Assembly: GCF_900130025.1 (NCBI RefSeq)
Contig: NZ_FQXR01000002.1
Coordinates: 124,001 to 188,000, forward strand
Reading direction: 5' to 3'
Origin: Sporanaerobacter acetigenes DSM 13106
GTDB lineage: Bacteria; Bacillota; Clostridia; Tissierellales; Sporanaerobacteraceae
Length of the DNA: 64,000 nt
Shown: positions 19,423 through 30,650 of the stretch, piece after piece
Layout: the number at the start of each line of letters is the position of its first letter
Numbering within the stretch: the first letter of the stretch is position 1
Position numbers and translations under genes: made by a program
The notes under the pieces: generated by a model
What the model was told of the DNA's origin: nothing
Databases searched by the model: none
The model's input: the letters and a program-made list of their open reading frames with translations, nothing else

Positions 19423-20583
19423 TTAACTTCTATAAACTACTTCTCCATTTATAATAGTTGCATAAGTCTTACAATCTATATCTTTTAGTGGATTCCCATC
19501 AAATATAACTATATCTGCATCCTTTCCCACCTCTATACTTCCAACTCTATCAGCAATTCCTATGATTTCAGCAGGATTTATAGTTATAGCTTTTAATGCT
19601 TCCATTTCATCTAATCCAGATTTAGCTGCAAGTCCAGCACAAAGAGGTAAATATTGTAGTGGAATAACTGGTGCATCTGTAATTATAGCAATTTTGACTC
19701 CTGCTTCATGAAGTATTCTTGGAGTATCAAAAGTTTGATTTCTAAGTTCTATTTTGGATCTATCAGTCAAGGATGGCCCAACAAGAGCGGGTTTGTCTTC
19801 CTCCTTCAAAATATCTGCAATAAGATGACCTTCTGTACAGTGATCAAGAGTTATATCTACATCAAATTCTTTGGCAATTCTTATAGCAGTCAATATATCA
19901 TCTGCTCTATGGGCATGAGCCTTAAGTGGAATTTCTTTTTTAAGTACCTTTGTCATAGCCTCCATTTTAATATCATATTCTGGCATCTTGGATGGATCTT
20001 CTACTGCACTTTCCTTTTTCTTTAAATATTCTTGTGCTTTAAATAATGTTTCTCTCAAAATAGCTGCTGTAGCCATTCTAGTTATAGGAGATTTTTTCTG
20101 GCTCTCATAAACCCTCTTAGGATTTTCACCAAAAGCAATTTTCATAGCTACTGGTTCTTTGACAATCATATCATCTACTCTTTTTCCATAAGTCTTAACT
20201 GCTACAAACTGTCCTCCTACTACATTGGCACTTCCAGGCCCTGTAACTGCTGTGGTCACTCCTCCCATATAGGCCTCTTCAAAGGCACGATCCATAGGAT
20301 TTAAACCATCAATAGCTCTCAACTGAGGAGTCACAGGATCTACCCATTCATTCCCGTCATCACCTTCAAAACCCATTCCATCTTCCCACATACCTATATG
20401 GCAATGAGCATCTATAAATCCTGGAGTAACCATTTTACCTTCTGCATCTATTACTTCTGCATCTAATGGTGCTACAATATCTTTACCTATTTCCACAATT
20501 TTTCCTTCATTTATTAATATACTTCCTCCTTCAATTACTTGTCCTTTCATAGTATAAATATAACCATTTTTTATAAGTAACAT
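19423..20583 (-). CDS. Amidohydrolase family protein (imidazolonepropionase-like)
   Basis: This 386-residue metal-dependent hydrolase has the amidohydrolase barrel: HxH metal site in DAHCHIGMW, then KAHAHRADD, LDHCTEGH and the C-terminal TDAPVIP, with the flanking small beta domain (KNGYIYTM at the start, DADIVIFDGNPL near the end). The relatives I recall are annotated imidazolonepropionase-like, but the substrate is unknown. Start ATG 20583 with GGGGGAA upstream was preferred to a start 20 codons earlier that overlaps the preceding gene. It follows a sensor kinase gene by 22 bases. Confidence 0.82.
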   Translation of the reverse strand: MLLIKNGYIYTMKGQVIEGGSILINEGKIVEIGKDIVAPLDAEVIDAEGKMVTPGFIDAHCHIGMWEDGMGFEGDDGNEWVDPVTPQLRAIDGLNPMDRAFEEAYMGGVTTAVTGPGSANVVGGQFVAVKTYGKRVDDMIVKEPVAMKIAFGENPKRVYESQKKSPITRMATAAILRETLFKAQEYLKKKESAVEDPSKMPEYDIKMEAMTKVLKKEIPLKAHAHRADDILTAIRIAKEFDVDITLDHCTEGHLIADILKEEDKPALVGPSLTDRSKIELRNQTFDTPRILHEAGVKIAIITDAPVIPLQYLPLCAGLAAKSGLDEMEALKAITINPAEIIGIADRVGSIEVGKDADIVIFDGNPLKDIDCKTYATIINGEVVYRS

Positions 20584-20605
20584 ATATATTCCCCCTTGGA
20601 TATAA

Positions 20606-22381
20606 TCAACTAATATTATATCTTTTATTTTTACTTCTATCAACAGTCCTAAAAGCCTTTTCTATAGCCTGAGACAACTCTTCAATTGTATAAGGCTTTT
20701 TAAGAATGTAATCTATAGTATCAACATTATACAAATTATTTTCTAAATATCCTGTCATAAGTACAAAAGGCTTATAAGGATATTTTTCTTTTACCAATTT
20801 TGAAACTTCAATACCATTCATATTTGGCATAAAATAATCACATATTATTAAATCATATTCCTTTTCTTCAAGTCTTTTTAAAACCTTTTCTCCTTTGGTC
20901 TCTAAATCTGCATCTATATTTAATAGTGCAATAAGCTGAGAAACGGTACTGGCTACAGAATATCTGTCATCTACTACCAGTATATTTTTAGCGCTGATTT
21001 GAGCCATTTCTGGTTCTAATTCTGATTCCTTCACAATACTGCATTGTTTCACATTAGTCGAAAAAATAATAGTGAATTTACTTCCTACTCCTACTTTGCT
21101 ATCCACTAATATATCTGCAGAATGATTTTCTAGTATCTTCTTTGTAGTATTTAATCCTAAACCTGTCCCTTTTGCACCTTTTGTAGTAAAAAAAGGTGCA
21201 AAAACTTTCCCAATTATTTCTTCACTCATTCCTGTTCCAGTATCTTCTATTTCTATGAAAATCTTTTCATCTTTGTCATAGCTCCTGACTGTAAGTGTTC
21301 CCCCATCTTCCATGGCATCTATTGCATTTAAAATTATATTTAATATTACTTGCCTCATTTCAAACTCATTGCAATAAATACACTTTCCCGAATTCAATTC
21401 TTCTACTACATGTATTGTAGTATTAGATTTGAAATTATTATTTTTTATTTTATATTTGGCCATATTGATGCTATCTATCAATATATCGTTAATTTTATGT
21501 AAGCCCATTTTTTGATTATAACTACCTTTAATATAGCCTTTAATTTTTCCCATCATGGCTTTTCCATCAAAAGCAGTTTTATATATAATATCTAAATAAT
21601 CTTTTATTTGAGGATCAGATTCTTTTAAAATAGCCATTTGAGAATAGCCAACAATAGTACTCAAAAGATTGTTAAAATCATGAGCTAAACTTTCAGATAG
21701 TTCTCCCAATATTTTTAAATTTTCCATTCGTTTTAATTCTTCTTTATGCTCATAATCAATTTTTTCCTTCATAGACAAATTTATAAGAGAAAATTTCATG
21801 AGTCCCCAATAATCATATACATAACCCTTTTCTGCACCATCAAATATAAATGCATCGTGAATACTCAACAAACTTGCCAAATCTTTTTCAAGGAAATCAT
21901 CAACAATGTATTTTACAATAATCATAATATTTTTTCTTTGGCAAAGTTTTTTCATTTCCTTTTGAAATATCAATATTTCTTCTATATCCATGCTATTTGT
22001 ATAAAATTTATCCTTTGTAGCATAAACTAAAACTTTTTCAAACCCTTTCTTCCTATATTTATCAATTTCAAATTCATAAAAGTCCAAAGCCTTGTCTAAA
22101 CTTAATTTGCCTCTTTCATTTAAAAATATATCCTCTGAACATACAAATACCAATTGTCCCTTTTGCAATAACTTTTCTATATCAATTTGAAAATACAATT
22201 CTAACAAATTAATATCAGGTTTTTCTTCTTTTTTGTTGTAAACATATATAACAATACCATTGTCATCTAATACACTATTCAAAAGTTTTGCAAATTGAGC
22301 AATATGAGGCTTAGCAAAATTAGAACTAATGGCACCACAAAAAAGCCCTCCAACATACTCTATTTCTCTTTCATCATCCAC
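20606..22381 (-). CDS. Hybrid histidine kinase with N-terminal MEDS-like sensor and C-terminal receiver
   Basis: This 591-residue cytoplasmic signalling protein has no membrane helices. Residues about 10-190 resemble the MEDS/DcmR-type sensory domain. A short linker leads to the kinase: His234 in LAHDFNNLL, N-box at NIILNAIDAM, DTGTGMS, and GTGLGL. Residues about 465-580 form a receiver with phosphoacceptor Asp515 (CDYFMPNMNG) and a conserved Lys in KKPY. The receiver lacks an output domain, so it may phosphorelay to another protein or tune the kinase. Start GTG 22381 follows GGAGGTGAT. The input signal is unknown. Confidence 0.85.
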   Translation of the reverse strand: MDDEREIEYVGGLFCGAISSNFAKPHIAQFAKLLNSVLDDNGIVIYVYNKKEEKPDINLLELYFQIDIEKLLQKGQLVFVCSEDIFLNERGKLSLDKALDFYEFEIDKYRKKGFEKVLVYATKDKFYTNSMDIEEILIFQKEMKKLCQRKNIMIIVKYIVDDFLEKDLASLLSIHDAFIFDGAEKGYVYDYWGLMKFSLINLSMKEKIDYEHKEELKRMENLKILGELSESLAHDFNNLLSTIVGYSQMAILKESDPQIKDYLDIIYKTAFDGKAMMGKIKGYIKGSYNQKMGLHKINDILIDSINMAKYKIKNNNFKSNTTIHVVEELNSGKCIYCNEFEMRQVILNIILNAIDAMEDGGTLTVRSYDKDEKIFIEIEDTGTGMSEEIIGKVFAPFFTTKGAKGTGLGLNTTKKILENHSADILVDSKVGVGSKFTIIFSTNVKQCSIVKESELEPEMAQISAKNILVVDDRYSVASTVSQLIALLNIDADLETKGEKVLKRLEEKEYDLIICDYFMPNMNGIEVSKLVKEKYPYKPFVLMTGYLENNLYNVDTIDYILKKPYTIEELSQAIEKAFRTVDRSKNKRYNIS

Positions 22382-22400
22382 AATATCACCTCCGAAGAGA

Positions 22401-24503
22401 TTAAATGTCCTTCATACTCAAAGAAATTTTCCCCTTATTTATATCTACATCCAATACTCGCACATTAACTATATCTCCCACTTTTACTACTTCCATAGGA
22501 TGTTTTATAAATTTATTGCTCAATTTAGAAATGTGAACTAATCCGTCTTGTTTCACTCCAATATCCACAAAAACTCCAAAATCAACGACATTTCTTACAG
22601 TTCCTGTAAGAACCATGCCTGGTTTCAAATCCTCCATCTTCAATACATCTTTCCTAAATACAGGCTTAGGCATTTCATCTCTAGGATCTCTGCCTGGCTT
22701 TCTCAATTCTTTTATTATATCTTTTAATGTAGGTAATCCTACATCTAATTCTTTTGATAGTTTATTTAAATTCGTATCAAATAATGCATCCTCTTCCAAA
22801 ATTTTTTCAGCTATATCATAAGATTCTGGATGAACTCCTGTATTGTCTAGTAAATTGTTCCCTTCAGGAATTCTTAAAAACCCAGCACATTGGACAAAAG
22901 TTTTTTCTCCCAACCCCTTAACCTTTTTTAACTCCATTCTATTTTTAAATTTGCCATTTTCTTCTCTATATTTAACTATATTTTGAGCTACACTATTAGA
23001 TACTCCCGATACATATTTTAAAAGAGAAACACTTGCAGTATTTAAATCTACTCCTACAGTATTTACACAATCTTCTACTACTCCCTTAAGAGCTAAATCA
23101 AGTCTAGTCTGATTTAAATCATGTTGATATTGACCTACTCCTATATGCTTTGGTTCAATTTTTACAAGTTCAGCCAAAGGATCTTGTAGTCTTCTAGCTA
23201 TAGACACGGCTCCCCTTATAGACACATCTATATTTGGAAATTCTTCATTGGCAACAATTGAAGCTGAATACACACTTGCTCCAGCTTCACTAGTTATAGC
23301 ATAAGAAACCTCGTTTTTTATTTCTTGCAAGGTTTCAGCTACTACCATTTCCGTCTCCCTAGAAGCCGTTCCATTTCCTATGGAGATTATGTCTATATTA
23401 AATTTATTTATTAATTCTTTTAATTTCTCTTTAGTCTTTTCAATTTGATTTTGAGGTTCAGTAGGATACACTACCGTATAATCCAAAAGTTTTCCCGTTT
23501 CATCTACAATAGCTACTTTACAACCTGTTCTAAATCCTGGATCTATACCCATAACTATTTTACCTTTTATAGGACTTTGCAGCAAAAGAGGTTTTAAATT
23601 TCCTGAAAAAACTTTTATTCCTTCTTCTTCAGCTCTTTCAGTAAGACTAGATCTTATTTCCCTTTCTATAGAAGGATATATGAGTCTTTTGTACCCATCT
23701 TCAATGGCCTTCTCCAAATATATGGTAGTTATAGTCTTGTTATTTTTTATCATATCTTCTTTCATATAATTAAGAATTTCATCATCGGGTACATCTATTT
23801 TTACTCTTAAAATTTTTTCTCTTTCACCTCTATTTATAGCCAATATTCTATGATTAGGAATACTTTTTACTTTCTCTTTGTAGGAATAATACATTTCATA
23901 CACTGATTCCTCATCTTTATCTATGCATTCTGACACTAAAATTCCCTTTTCAGCAAATATATTTCGTGCCCTCTTTCTATATTCTGCATTGTCAGAAACT
24001 ATCTCTGCTATTATATCCATAGCTCCAGCAAATGCTTCATCTACACTATTCACATCTTTTTCACTATCTACAAAATCTATTGCTAAATCTTCTAAACTTC
24101 CTTTAAATATTTCTTCACTCAGTATAATATTTGCAAGAGGTTCCAATCCTCTTAACTTTGCTTTTGTTGCCCTTGTCTTTCTCTTTTGTTTATAAGGTCT
24201 ATATAAATCCTCTACTCTTTGAAGAGTTTCTGATGACAATATGTCCTTTTTTAATTCTTCTGTAAGCTTTCCCTGCTCATCAATGAGACGTAGCACTTCC
24301 TCTTGTCTATTTTCCAAATTTCTTAAATACATTAGCCTTTCATTGAACTCTCTTAGTACTACATCGTCTAATTCCCCAGTTTTTTCTTTCCTATATCTTG
24401 CAATAAAGGGAATAGTATTCCCTTCATCAATAAGCTTAATGGTATTTTCTACTTGAAATCGTTTAAGTTTCAGCTCTCTAACTAAAATATTTACAATATC
24501 CAA
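22401..24503 (-). CDS. tex: Tex family S1 RNA-binding protein
   Basis: Tex is a broadly conserved nucleic-acid-binding factor linked to transcription and translation quality control. The 700 residues show the N-terminal helical region (ENTIKLIDEGNTIPFIARYRKEK), a YqgF/RNase-H-like domain (MGIDPGFRTGCK), helix-hairpin-helix segments, and a C-terminal S1 domain (VDFGVFVDIGVKQDGLVHIS). It begins with TTG; the first residues match family N-termini, although the ribosome site is weakly spaced. It lies 20 bases before the hybrid kinase gene. Confidence 0.93.
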   Translation of the reverse strand: MDIVNILVRELKLKRFQVENTIKLIDEGNTIPFIARYRKEKTGELDDVVLREFNERLMYLRNLENRQEEVLRLIDEQGKLTEELKKDILSSETLQRVEDLYRPYKQKRKTRATKAKLRGLEPLANIILSEEIFKGSLEDLAIDFVDSEKDVNSVDEAFAGAMDIIAEIVSDNAEYRKRARNIFAEKGILVSECIDKDEESVYEMYYSYKEKVKSIPNHRILAINRGEREKILRVKIDVPDDEILNYMKEDMIKNNKTITTIYLEKAIEDGYKRLIYPSIEREIRSSLTERAEEEGIKVFSGNLKPLLLQSPIKGKIVMGIDPGFRTGCKVAIVDETGKLLDYTVVYPTEPQNQIEKTKEKLKELINKFNIDIISIGNGTASRETEMVVAETLQEIKNEVSYAITSEAGASVYSASIVANEEFPNIDVSIRGAVSIARRLQDPLAELVKIEPKHIGVGQYQHDLNQTRLDLALKGVVEDCVNTVGVDLNTASVSLLKYVSGVSNSVAQNIVKYREENGKFKNRMELKKVKGLGEKTFVQCAGFLRIPEGNNLLDNTGVHPESYDIAEKILEEDALFDTNLNKLSKELDVGLPTLKDIIKELRKPGRDPRDEMPKPVFRKDVLKMEDLKPGMVLTGTVRNVVDFGVFVDIGVKQDGLVHISKLSNKFIKHPMEVVKVGDIVNVRVLDVDINKGKISLSMKDI

Positions 24504-24529
24504 TTTGCATTCACATCCTATTCTTGTAT

Positions 24530-26599
24530 CTAATTAATTTTAAATTCTTTGATTATTTCTGCTAATTGATTACTCATAGTTTTTAAATTCTTTGTAGACT
24601 CTTCAATTGATTCCAAATAGGCCTCTTGCTCTTCTGTACTGGCCAACACTGTTTCAGTACCTGAAGAAGTCTCTTGTGAAATTTTACTTACCAAAATTAC
24701 AGCATTGTTTATATCCTCCATGCCCTTAGATAATTCCTCCAACACTTTCTTGAAATTTTCTACTGTAGTAGAAACTTTCTCTGTATGAACCATTATATCT
24801 TGGAAAGTCTCAGTAGTGTTTTCTATTGTTTCATTTCCTCTTTTTACTTCTTCTACCCCTTCCTCCATAGATTTCACTGTTAAATCAGATTTTATTTGAA
24901 TTTTTTCAATAATATCTACAATATTTTTAGAAGCCTCAGCTGTTTCTTCAGCTAATTTTCTTATTTCTTCTGCAACAACAGCAAAACCTTTGCCAGCCTC
25001 TCCTGCTCTGGCTGCTTCTATAGCTGCATTTAATGCCAACAAATTGGTCTGCTTTGATATATCATTTATAAAAGAGACAATATTATTTATTTCATTGGTA
25101 TAACTAATCAAACTATTCATTTCCTCTGCAGATTTATTTACCTTTGCTGAAATAGAATCCATAGTGTAAATAGTTTCTTTAATATCTTTTGAGCCATCTT
25201 GAGCTGTTTTAAATGCAGTACTCGAAGAATCTAGTATGTAAGCAAATTTTTCCTCTATTTGCCTAGTCAATTGGTTTAGGTTTTTCAATATATCAGTAGT
25301 TTTTTCCACTTCCATCATTTGCTTTTCAGTATCCTCAGCAACTTGTTCTACAACACTACTTATTTCACTGGAAGCAGATATAGTCATACCAGCATTTTGA
25401 CTGAGTTCAACTGAAGATTCCTCTACACTTTGTGCTGCAGCCTGGGCACTTAGAACTAAAGTATACAATGAATCCACCATTTTGTTAAATGCTTTTTCAA
25501 GCTCACCAATTTCATTTTTGGAAGTAACTTCTACCTTCTTAGTTAAATCTCCGCTTCCTATCTCATCAACTGCCACTACCATTTTTTCTATTGGAGATGA
25601 AAATATTCTAGCTACACGCATAGATATAGCTATTATTATAAATGCAATGATTAAAGTCATCATAAGTGTCCTTCTAAGTCCTGCTTTTGCAATGCTTTCT
25701 ATTTCACTTTCATTTTGCTCTAATATAAGTCCCCACCCTGTAGAAGGTACTCTAGCAAAACTTCCCAATACCTTTTCTTTGTTGTCGTTTTTATAATAAA
25801 CTGAGCCTCCTTTTTCTTCTTTTAATGAGAGAACTGGCCCCTTTATATCTTTTTCTACTACATTGTACTGCTTTGCCACTTTCCCTTTGAAATCTGGATG
25901 AGCAATAATTACTCCTTGCTCGTCTATTATATAAACTACGCCTGTATCTCCAACTTTATGCTCTCCTACCATTTCAGTGAGTCCTAAAAGATTTATATTG
26001 GCTGCCACAACTCCTCTTTGAGTACCTGTTGAATCCTTCCAAGGCATAGATATAACAACCACTGGAAGTTTCCCTTCCATATAAGAATCAGATACATAAT
26101 TCTCTCCTTTTTCAGCTCTTTTAAACCATTCTTCATCTTTAGAATTTTTTAATTTCCCCACCCCTATTGTAGATATATAGGGTTCCCCATTATTCTCAAA
26201 CAAATGAATAGATAAAATATGACTTACATCCTTTGTAGTTGAAGAAAGAATTATTTCTCCTTTCACCTTATCCATATTGTAAAAGTCTTGAGTCTTGGTC
26301 ATATTTTCTATTATCTTCATTGTATTTGTCATAAATTCATCAACTTGAGCGGAAAGAGCATAGGTAAGATGTAAATTAGAAGTTTTTATATTGTTTTTTA
26401 TATCTGTACTGCTAAATTTGTAATTTAGATATCCTGTCAATAGTATTGGTATGATAGATATTAATAAAAAAATTGCAATCAATTGATTTTGAATTTTTTT
26501 GTCCGAAATATTCCTTACACTTTTATTTCCTTTTTCTAATTTAGGTTTTTTGAACTTGATTTTTTTAAAATTCTTCTCTTTTTTATCCTTTTTTCTCAT
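24530..26599 (-). CDS. Methyl-accepting chemotaxis protein, Cache sensor
   Basis: This 689-residue transmembrane chemoreceptor has a Lys-rich cytoplasmic tail of about 35 residues, a first membrane helix ([17 protein letters not shown]), a large extracellular double-Cache-like ligand domain, a second helix, a HAMP domain and a methyl-accepting domain. The hairpin tip [20 protein letters not shown] and the following [14 protein letters not shown] are hallmarks. Start ATG 26599 follows GGGGTGGT. Cache sensors often bind amino or carboxylic acids; no ligand can be assigned. It fits the flagellar genes at 32-35 kb. Confidence 0.93.
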   Translation of the reverse strand: MRKKDKKEKNFKKIKFKKPKLEKGNKSVRNISDKKIQNQLIAIFLLISIIPILLTGYLNYKFSSTDIKNNIKTSNLHLTYALSAQVDEFMTNTMKIIENMTKTQDFYNMDKVKGEIILSSTTKDVSHILSIHLFENNGEPYISTIGVGKLKNSKDEEWFKRAEKGENYVSDSYMEGKLPVVVISMPWKDSTGTQRGVVAANINLLGLTEMVGEHKVGDTGVVYIIDEQGVIIAHPDFKGKVAKQYNVVEKDIKGPVLSLKEEKGGSVYYKNDNKEKVLGSFARVPSTGWGLILEQNESEIESIAKAGLRRTLMMTLIIAFIIIAISMRVARIFSSPIEKMVVAVDEIGSGDLTKKVEVTSKNEIGELEKAFNKMVDSLYTLVLSAQAAAQSVEESSVELSQNAGMTISASSEISSVVEQVAEDTEKQMMEVEKTTDILKNLNQLTRQIEEKFAYILDSSSTAFKTAQDGSKDIKETIYTMDSISAKVNKSAEEMNSLISYTNEINNIVSFINDISKQTNLLALNAAIEAARAGEAGKGFAVVAEEIRKLAEETAEASKNIVDIIEKIQIKSDLTVKSMEEGVEEVKRGNETIENTTETFQDIMVHTEKVSTTVENFKKVLEELSKGMEDINNAVILVSKISQETSSGTETVLASTEEQEAYLESIEESTKNLKTMSNQLAEIIKEFKIN

Positions 26600-26697
26600 C
26601 AATACCACCCCTAATATTTAGATAGTCTAAATACACATATCTTATATAGTTCTACAAGTTTTATATAATTCCTTTATTTTCATGAAAATTTTTCATG

Positions 26698-26728
26698 AAA
26701 AAAGCTCTTTATTTTAAAAGAGCTTTTT
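26698..26728 (-). terminator. Intrinsic terminator of prfB
   Basis: AAAAAAGCTCTTT / AAAGAGCTTTTTT forms a stem that contains the prfB stop codon; a T-run follows on the minus strand. Confidence 0.75.
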
Positions 26729-27819
26729 TCTTTAAATATTCATTTATAAATACATCCAAATCTCCATCCATTACACCGTTTATATCCCCTACTTCCGCAT
26801 TCGTTCTATGATCCTTGACTAAATTATAGGGATGAAAAACATAAGATCTTATTTGAGAACCCCAAGCAATTTGTGTATATTTTCCCTGTAAATCTTCAAT
26901 TTTTTCCTTATGTTCTTCTTCCTTTAGTTGAATGAGCTTAGCACTAAGCATTTTCATAGCAGTAAGCCTATTGCTATGCTGAGATCTTTCATTTTGACAT
27001 TGTACAACTATTCCAGTGGGTATATGAGTGATTCTCACAGCAGAATCTGTAGTATTTACATACTGACCTCCTGCCCCACTAGATCTATAGGTATCTATTT
27101 TTAAATCTGATTCTTTTATATCTATATTTATATTGTCATCAAGCTCTGGATATACATCTACACTGGCAAAAGAAGTATGTCTTCTACCAGAGGAATCAAA
27201 AGGTGAAATCCTCACAAGCCTGTGAACGCCCTTTTCAGATTTCAAATATCCATAGGCATTAAATCCTTGTATAAGAAGAGTTACAGATTTGATGCCTCCC
27301 TCTGTGTCAGGAAGAATATCCAAGGTCTTCACAGTAAATCCTTTCTTATCTGCCCAACGAGTATACATTCTCAAAAGCATCTCAGCCCAATCCTGAGCTT
27401 CAAGTCCTCCTGCTCCAGAATGAATTGAAAGAATAGCACTATTTTTGTCATATTCCCCACTTAAGAGAGTAGCCAATTTTAAATTTTCCATCTCAGTTTT
27501 GACTTTTTCATAAGCAGTTTTTATTTCTTTTCCCAAGGAAAAATCTTCTTCCTCAAAAGCTAAATCTATGAGCACCTCTAAATCTTCTATCTCACTTTTC
27601 AAATTTTCATACTCTTCAATTTTGTCCTTTAAGTTTTTAGATTCTTGAAGAACTTTTTGAGCACTTTCTATATCTTGCCAGAAATTTTCATCTGTAGCAC
27701 TGTCATCTAATTCTTGTACTCTTTTTTTAATGTTTCCAATGTCAAAGTGAAACACCCAATTCTTCAATTTGTCTTTTCATATCTTGAGTGTTTTCTCTAT
27801 ATACATAGATATCTTCCAT
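26709..27819 (-). CDS. prfB: Peptide chain release factor 2, programmed +1 frameshift
   Basis: RF2 recognises UGA and UAA stop codons and releases the peptide. The main frame carries the anticodon-like SPF motif (RISPFDSSG) and the catalytic GGQ loop (SGAGGQYVN). The gene actually starts in another frame at ATG 27819: 25 codons ending in GVSL, then in-frame UGA at codon 26 (27744-27742) inside CTT-TGA-C, after which a +1 slip continues as DIGNIKKRVQEL. The product is 369 residues, the normal size. This is the conserved autoregulation in which scarce RF2 favours the slip. It follows secA by 15 bases. Confidence 0.96.
27741..27747 (-). promoter_or_regulatory. prfB programmed frameshift site (CTTTGAC)
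   Basis: The slippery CTT codon precedes in-frame TGA and C, the poor-termination context conserved in bacterial prfB. A G-rich stretch (TTGGGTG) upstream could act as the internal Shine-Dalgarno stimulator, though it is a weaker match and farther away than in E. coli. Confidence 0.93.
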
Positions 27820-27834
27820 TAAATCACTCCAATC

Positions 27835-30576
27835 TTATAAATCTTTTCCACAACATTTCTTATATTTCTTTCCACTTCCACAAGGACATGGATCATTTCT
27901 ACCAATTTTTTTACCTTTAACTATTGGCTTTTGTTTAACATCTTCACCTTCCTGATTGGTTCCCATCACCTTTGCAACCCTTTTTCTTTCCATCTTGTCA
28001 GGCATTTCCACATGATACAAGAAACGAACTGTATCTTCTTGAATACTCTTTATCATTTCCTCAAACATATCAAATCCTTCCATTTGATATGCCCTCACTG
28101 GATCTTCCTGCCCGTAAGCCCTAAGTCCTATACCTTGTCTTAACTGATCCATAGCATCTATATGATCCATCCATTTATTATCTACAACTTGAAGAAGTAC
28201 AATTCTTTCAATTTCTCTAAATCTTTCTTCTCCTATGCCTTCTTCTTTCTTCTTGTACAATTCCTCTGCTAATTTATATATTTCTTCTTTAAGCTCCTCA
28301 TCACTAAATTTTTGAACTTTTTCAACAGTCAAAAATCCTTTAGGCAAAAATATATTTTCTAAATAATTTTCAAGTCCTTCCAAATCCCATTCTTCTGGGA
28401 ATTTGCTGCCTTGAGAATACATCTCTATTGCACCATCTATTATAGTTTTAGTCATAGATATGATATACTCTCTTAAATTTTCCCCTTCCAATACCTTTTT
28501 TCTCTCTCCATATATTACTTCTCTTTGCTTGTTCATGACATCATCATATTGAAGAACATGCTTTCTTATGGCAAAATTATTTCCTTCAACTTTCATTTGT
28601 GCATTCTCAATAGTTTTATTAAGAAGTTTATGTTCCAATGGTTCATCATCTGGTAGTTTCAAACTATCTACCATTCCTTGAATTCTATCTCCACCAAATA
28701 AACGCATCAAATCATCTTCAAGAGAAATATAAAATCTGGTACTTCCTGGGTCTCCTTGACGACCTGCTCTACCTCTTAACTGATTATCTATTCGTCTTGA
28801 TTCATGTCTTTCTGTACCTATAATATGAAGTCCTCCAACTTTCACTACTTCTTCATGCTCTCTATCAGTCTCATCTTTGTATTTAGCATAAAGTTTCTTA
28901 TAGGTCTCTCTTGCTTCCAATATTTCTTTATCATCTGTTTCATAAAAGCTATCTACAAGAGAAATAACATGATCTGTATACTTTTTCTTTTTCATTTCTT
29001 CCTTTGCAAGATATTCTGGATTTCCTCCAAGAACTATGTCCGTACCACGTCCAGCCATATTGGTTGCAATAGTCACAGAATTTATTCTACCTGCTTGAGC
29101 AACAATTTCTGCTTCTCTTTCATGATGTTTGGCATTTAAAACTTCATGAGATATACTTTCTTTCTTGAGCATTTTGCTTAAAATTTCAGATTTCTCAATA
29201 GAAATTGTACCTACAAGTATAGGTTGACCTGTTTCGTGTCTTTCCTTTATTTCCTTTACTACTGCAATAAATTTAGCTTCTTCTGTCTTATATACGCTAT
29301 CATGTAAATCTTCTCTTATAACAGGCTTATTTGTTGGAATTTCCACTACATCCATATTATATATTTCCCTAAATTCATCTTCTTCAGTTTTAGCTGTACC
29401 TGTCATACCAGAAAGTTTATCATACATTCTAAAATAATTTTGGAATGTAATAGTAGCTAATGTCTTAGATTCGCTTCTTACCTCTAAGCCTTCCTTGGCT
29501 TCAATTGCCTGATGAAGTCCATCGCTATATCGTCTACCATACATAAGCCTTCCTGTAAATTCATCTACTATGACGATTTCTCCATCCTTTGCCACATAAT
29601 CTATATCCTTTTTCATGAGATATCTGGCCTTCAGTGCTTGATTTATATGATGAGCTATTTCCATATTTTCTGGATCTGCCAAATTTTCAATACCAAAGAA
29701 GCTTTCCGCCTTTTTAGTCCCCTTTTCAGTTAATGTAACAGTTCTTGCCTTTTCATCCACAACAAAATCCACTACTTCTTCTTTTATTTCTCTATCAAAA
29801 GGATCTGTAGTTCTTTCACTTGGATCTAGCTTTCTTCCTTTCAAATCCTTCACAAAAGTATCAGCTACATAATAGAGCTTTGTAGATTTATCTCCTGCAC
29901 CAGATATGATAAGTGGAGTTCTAGCTTCGTCTATTAAAATACTGTCAACCTCATCAATAATGGCAAAGTTCAATGGTCTTTGAACCATCTCTTCTTTATA
30001 TATAACCATATTGTCTCTTAAATAGTCAAATCCAAACTCATTGTTCGTACCATAAGTTATATCACAATTGTAGGATCTTTTTCTCTCATCATTTTCCATA
30101 TCATGAAGTATACATCCTACACTTAGTCCCAAGAATTCATATATTTTACCCATCCACTCTCTATCTCTTTTTGCCAAATAGTCGTTGACTGTAACTATAT
30201 GAACTCCTTTGCCTGATAAAGCATTTAAATAGGCAGGAAGAGTTGCAACAAGAGTTTTCCCTTCACCAGTTTTCATTTCTGCAATTCTTCCCTGATGAAG
30301 TATTATACCACCTAAGAGTTGTACTCTAAAATGTCTCATTCCAAGTACTCTAGATGAAGCTTCTCTTACTACTGCAAAAGCTTCAGGAAGGATATCATCC
30401 AAACTCTCACCCTTTGCCACCCTATCTTTAAACTCTGCAGTTTTCTCTCTAAGAGCCTCATCTGAAAGCTTCTTTGTTTCTTCTTCTAATTCTTCTATTT
30501 CATCTACCAATGGACTTATTTTCTTTATTTCTTTTTCAGAAAAACTACCAAATACTTTTTCAAAAAAATTTTTCAT
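27835..30576 (-). CDS. secA: Preprotein translocase ATPase SecA
   Basis: SecA drives secretory proteins through SecYEG. The 913-residue protein has Walker A in [11 protein letters not shown], the DEAD-like box [16 protein letters not shown], the DMAGRGTDI-type motif ([13 protein letters not shown]), [10 protein letters not shown], and a C-terminal zinc tail ([16 protein letters not shown]) used for SecB or ribosome contacts. Length and order match canonical Firmicute SecA. It is followed by prfB after 15 bases, a common pairing. Confidence 0.98.
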   Translation of the reverse strand: MKNFFEKVFGSFSEKEIKKISPLVDEIEELEEETKKLSDEALREKTAEFKDRVAKGESLDDILPEAFAVVREASSRVLGMRHFRVQLLGGIILHQGRIAEMKTGEGKTLVATLPAYLNALSGKGVHIVTVNDYLAKRDREWMGKIYEFLGLSVGCILHDMENDERKRSYNCDITYGTNNEFGFDYLRDNMVIYKEEMVQRPLNFAIIDEVDSILIDEARTPLIISGAGDKSTKLYYVADTFVKDLKGRKLDPSERTTDPFDREIKEEVVDFVVDEKARTVTLTEKGTKKAESFFGIENLADPENMEIAHHINQALKARYLMKKDIDYVAKDGEIVIVDEFTGRLMYGRRYSDGLHQAIEAKEGLEVRSESKTLATITFQNYFRMYDKLSGMTGTAKTEEDEFREIYNMDVVEIPTNKPVIREDLHDSVYKTEEAKFIAVVKEIKERHETGQPILVGTISIEKSEILSKMLKKESISHEVLNAKHHEREAEIVAQAGRINSVTIATNMAGRGTDIVLGGNPEYLAKEEMKKKKYTDHVISLVDSFYETDDKEILEARETYKKLYAKYKDETDREHEEVVKVGGLHIIGTERHESRRIDNQLRGRAGRQGDPGSTRFYISLEDDLMRLFGGDRIQGMVDSLKLPDDEPLEHKLLNKTIENAQMKVEGNNFAIRKHVLQYDDVMNKQREVIYGERKKVLEGENLREYIISMTKTIIDGAIEMYSQGSKFPEEWDLEGLENYLENIFLPKGFLTVEKVQKFSDEELKEEIYKLAEELYKKKEEGIGEERFREIERIVLLQVVDNKWMDHIDAMDQLRQGIGLRAYGQEDPVRAYQMEGFDMFEEMIKSIQEDTVRFLYHVEMPDKMERKRVAKVMGTNQEGEDVKQKPIVKGKKIGRNDPCPCGSGKKYKKCCGKDL

Positions 30577-30650
30577 TTAAAACCACCTCTCAAAAGTGTA
30601 TCTACGCATCATCTAATTTTATCACTAATTTTTTCTAGTTACAACACTTG

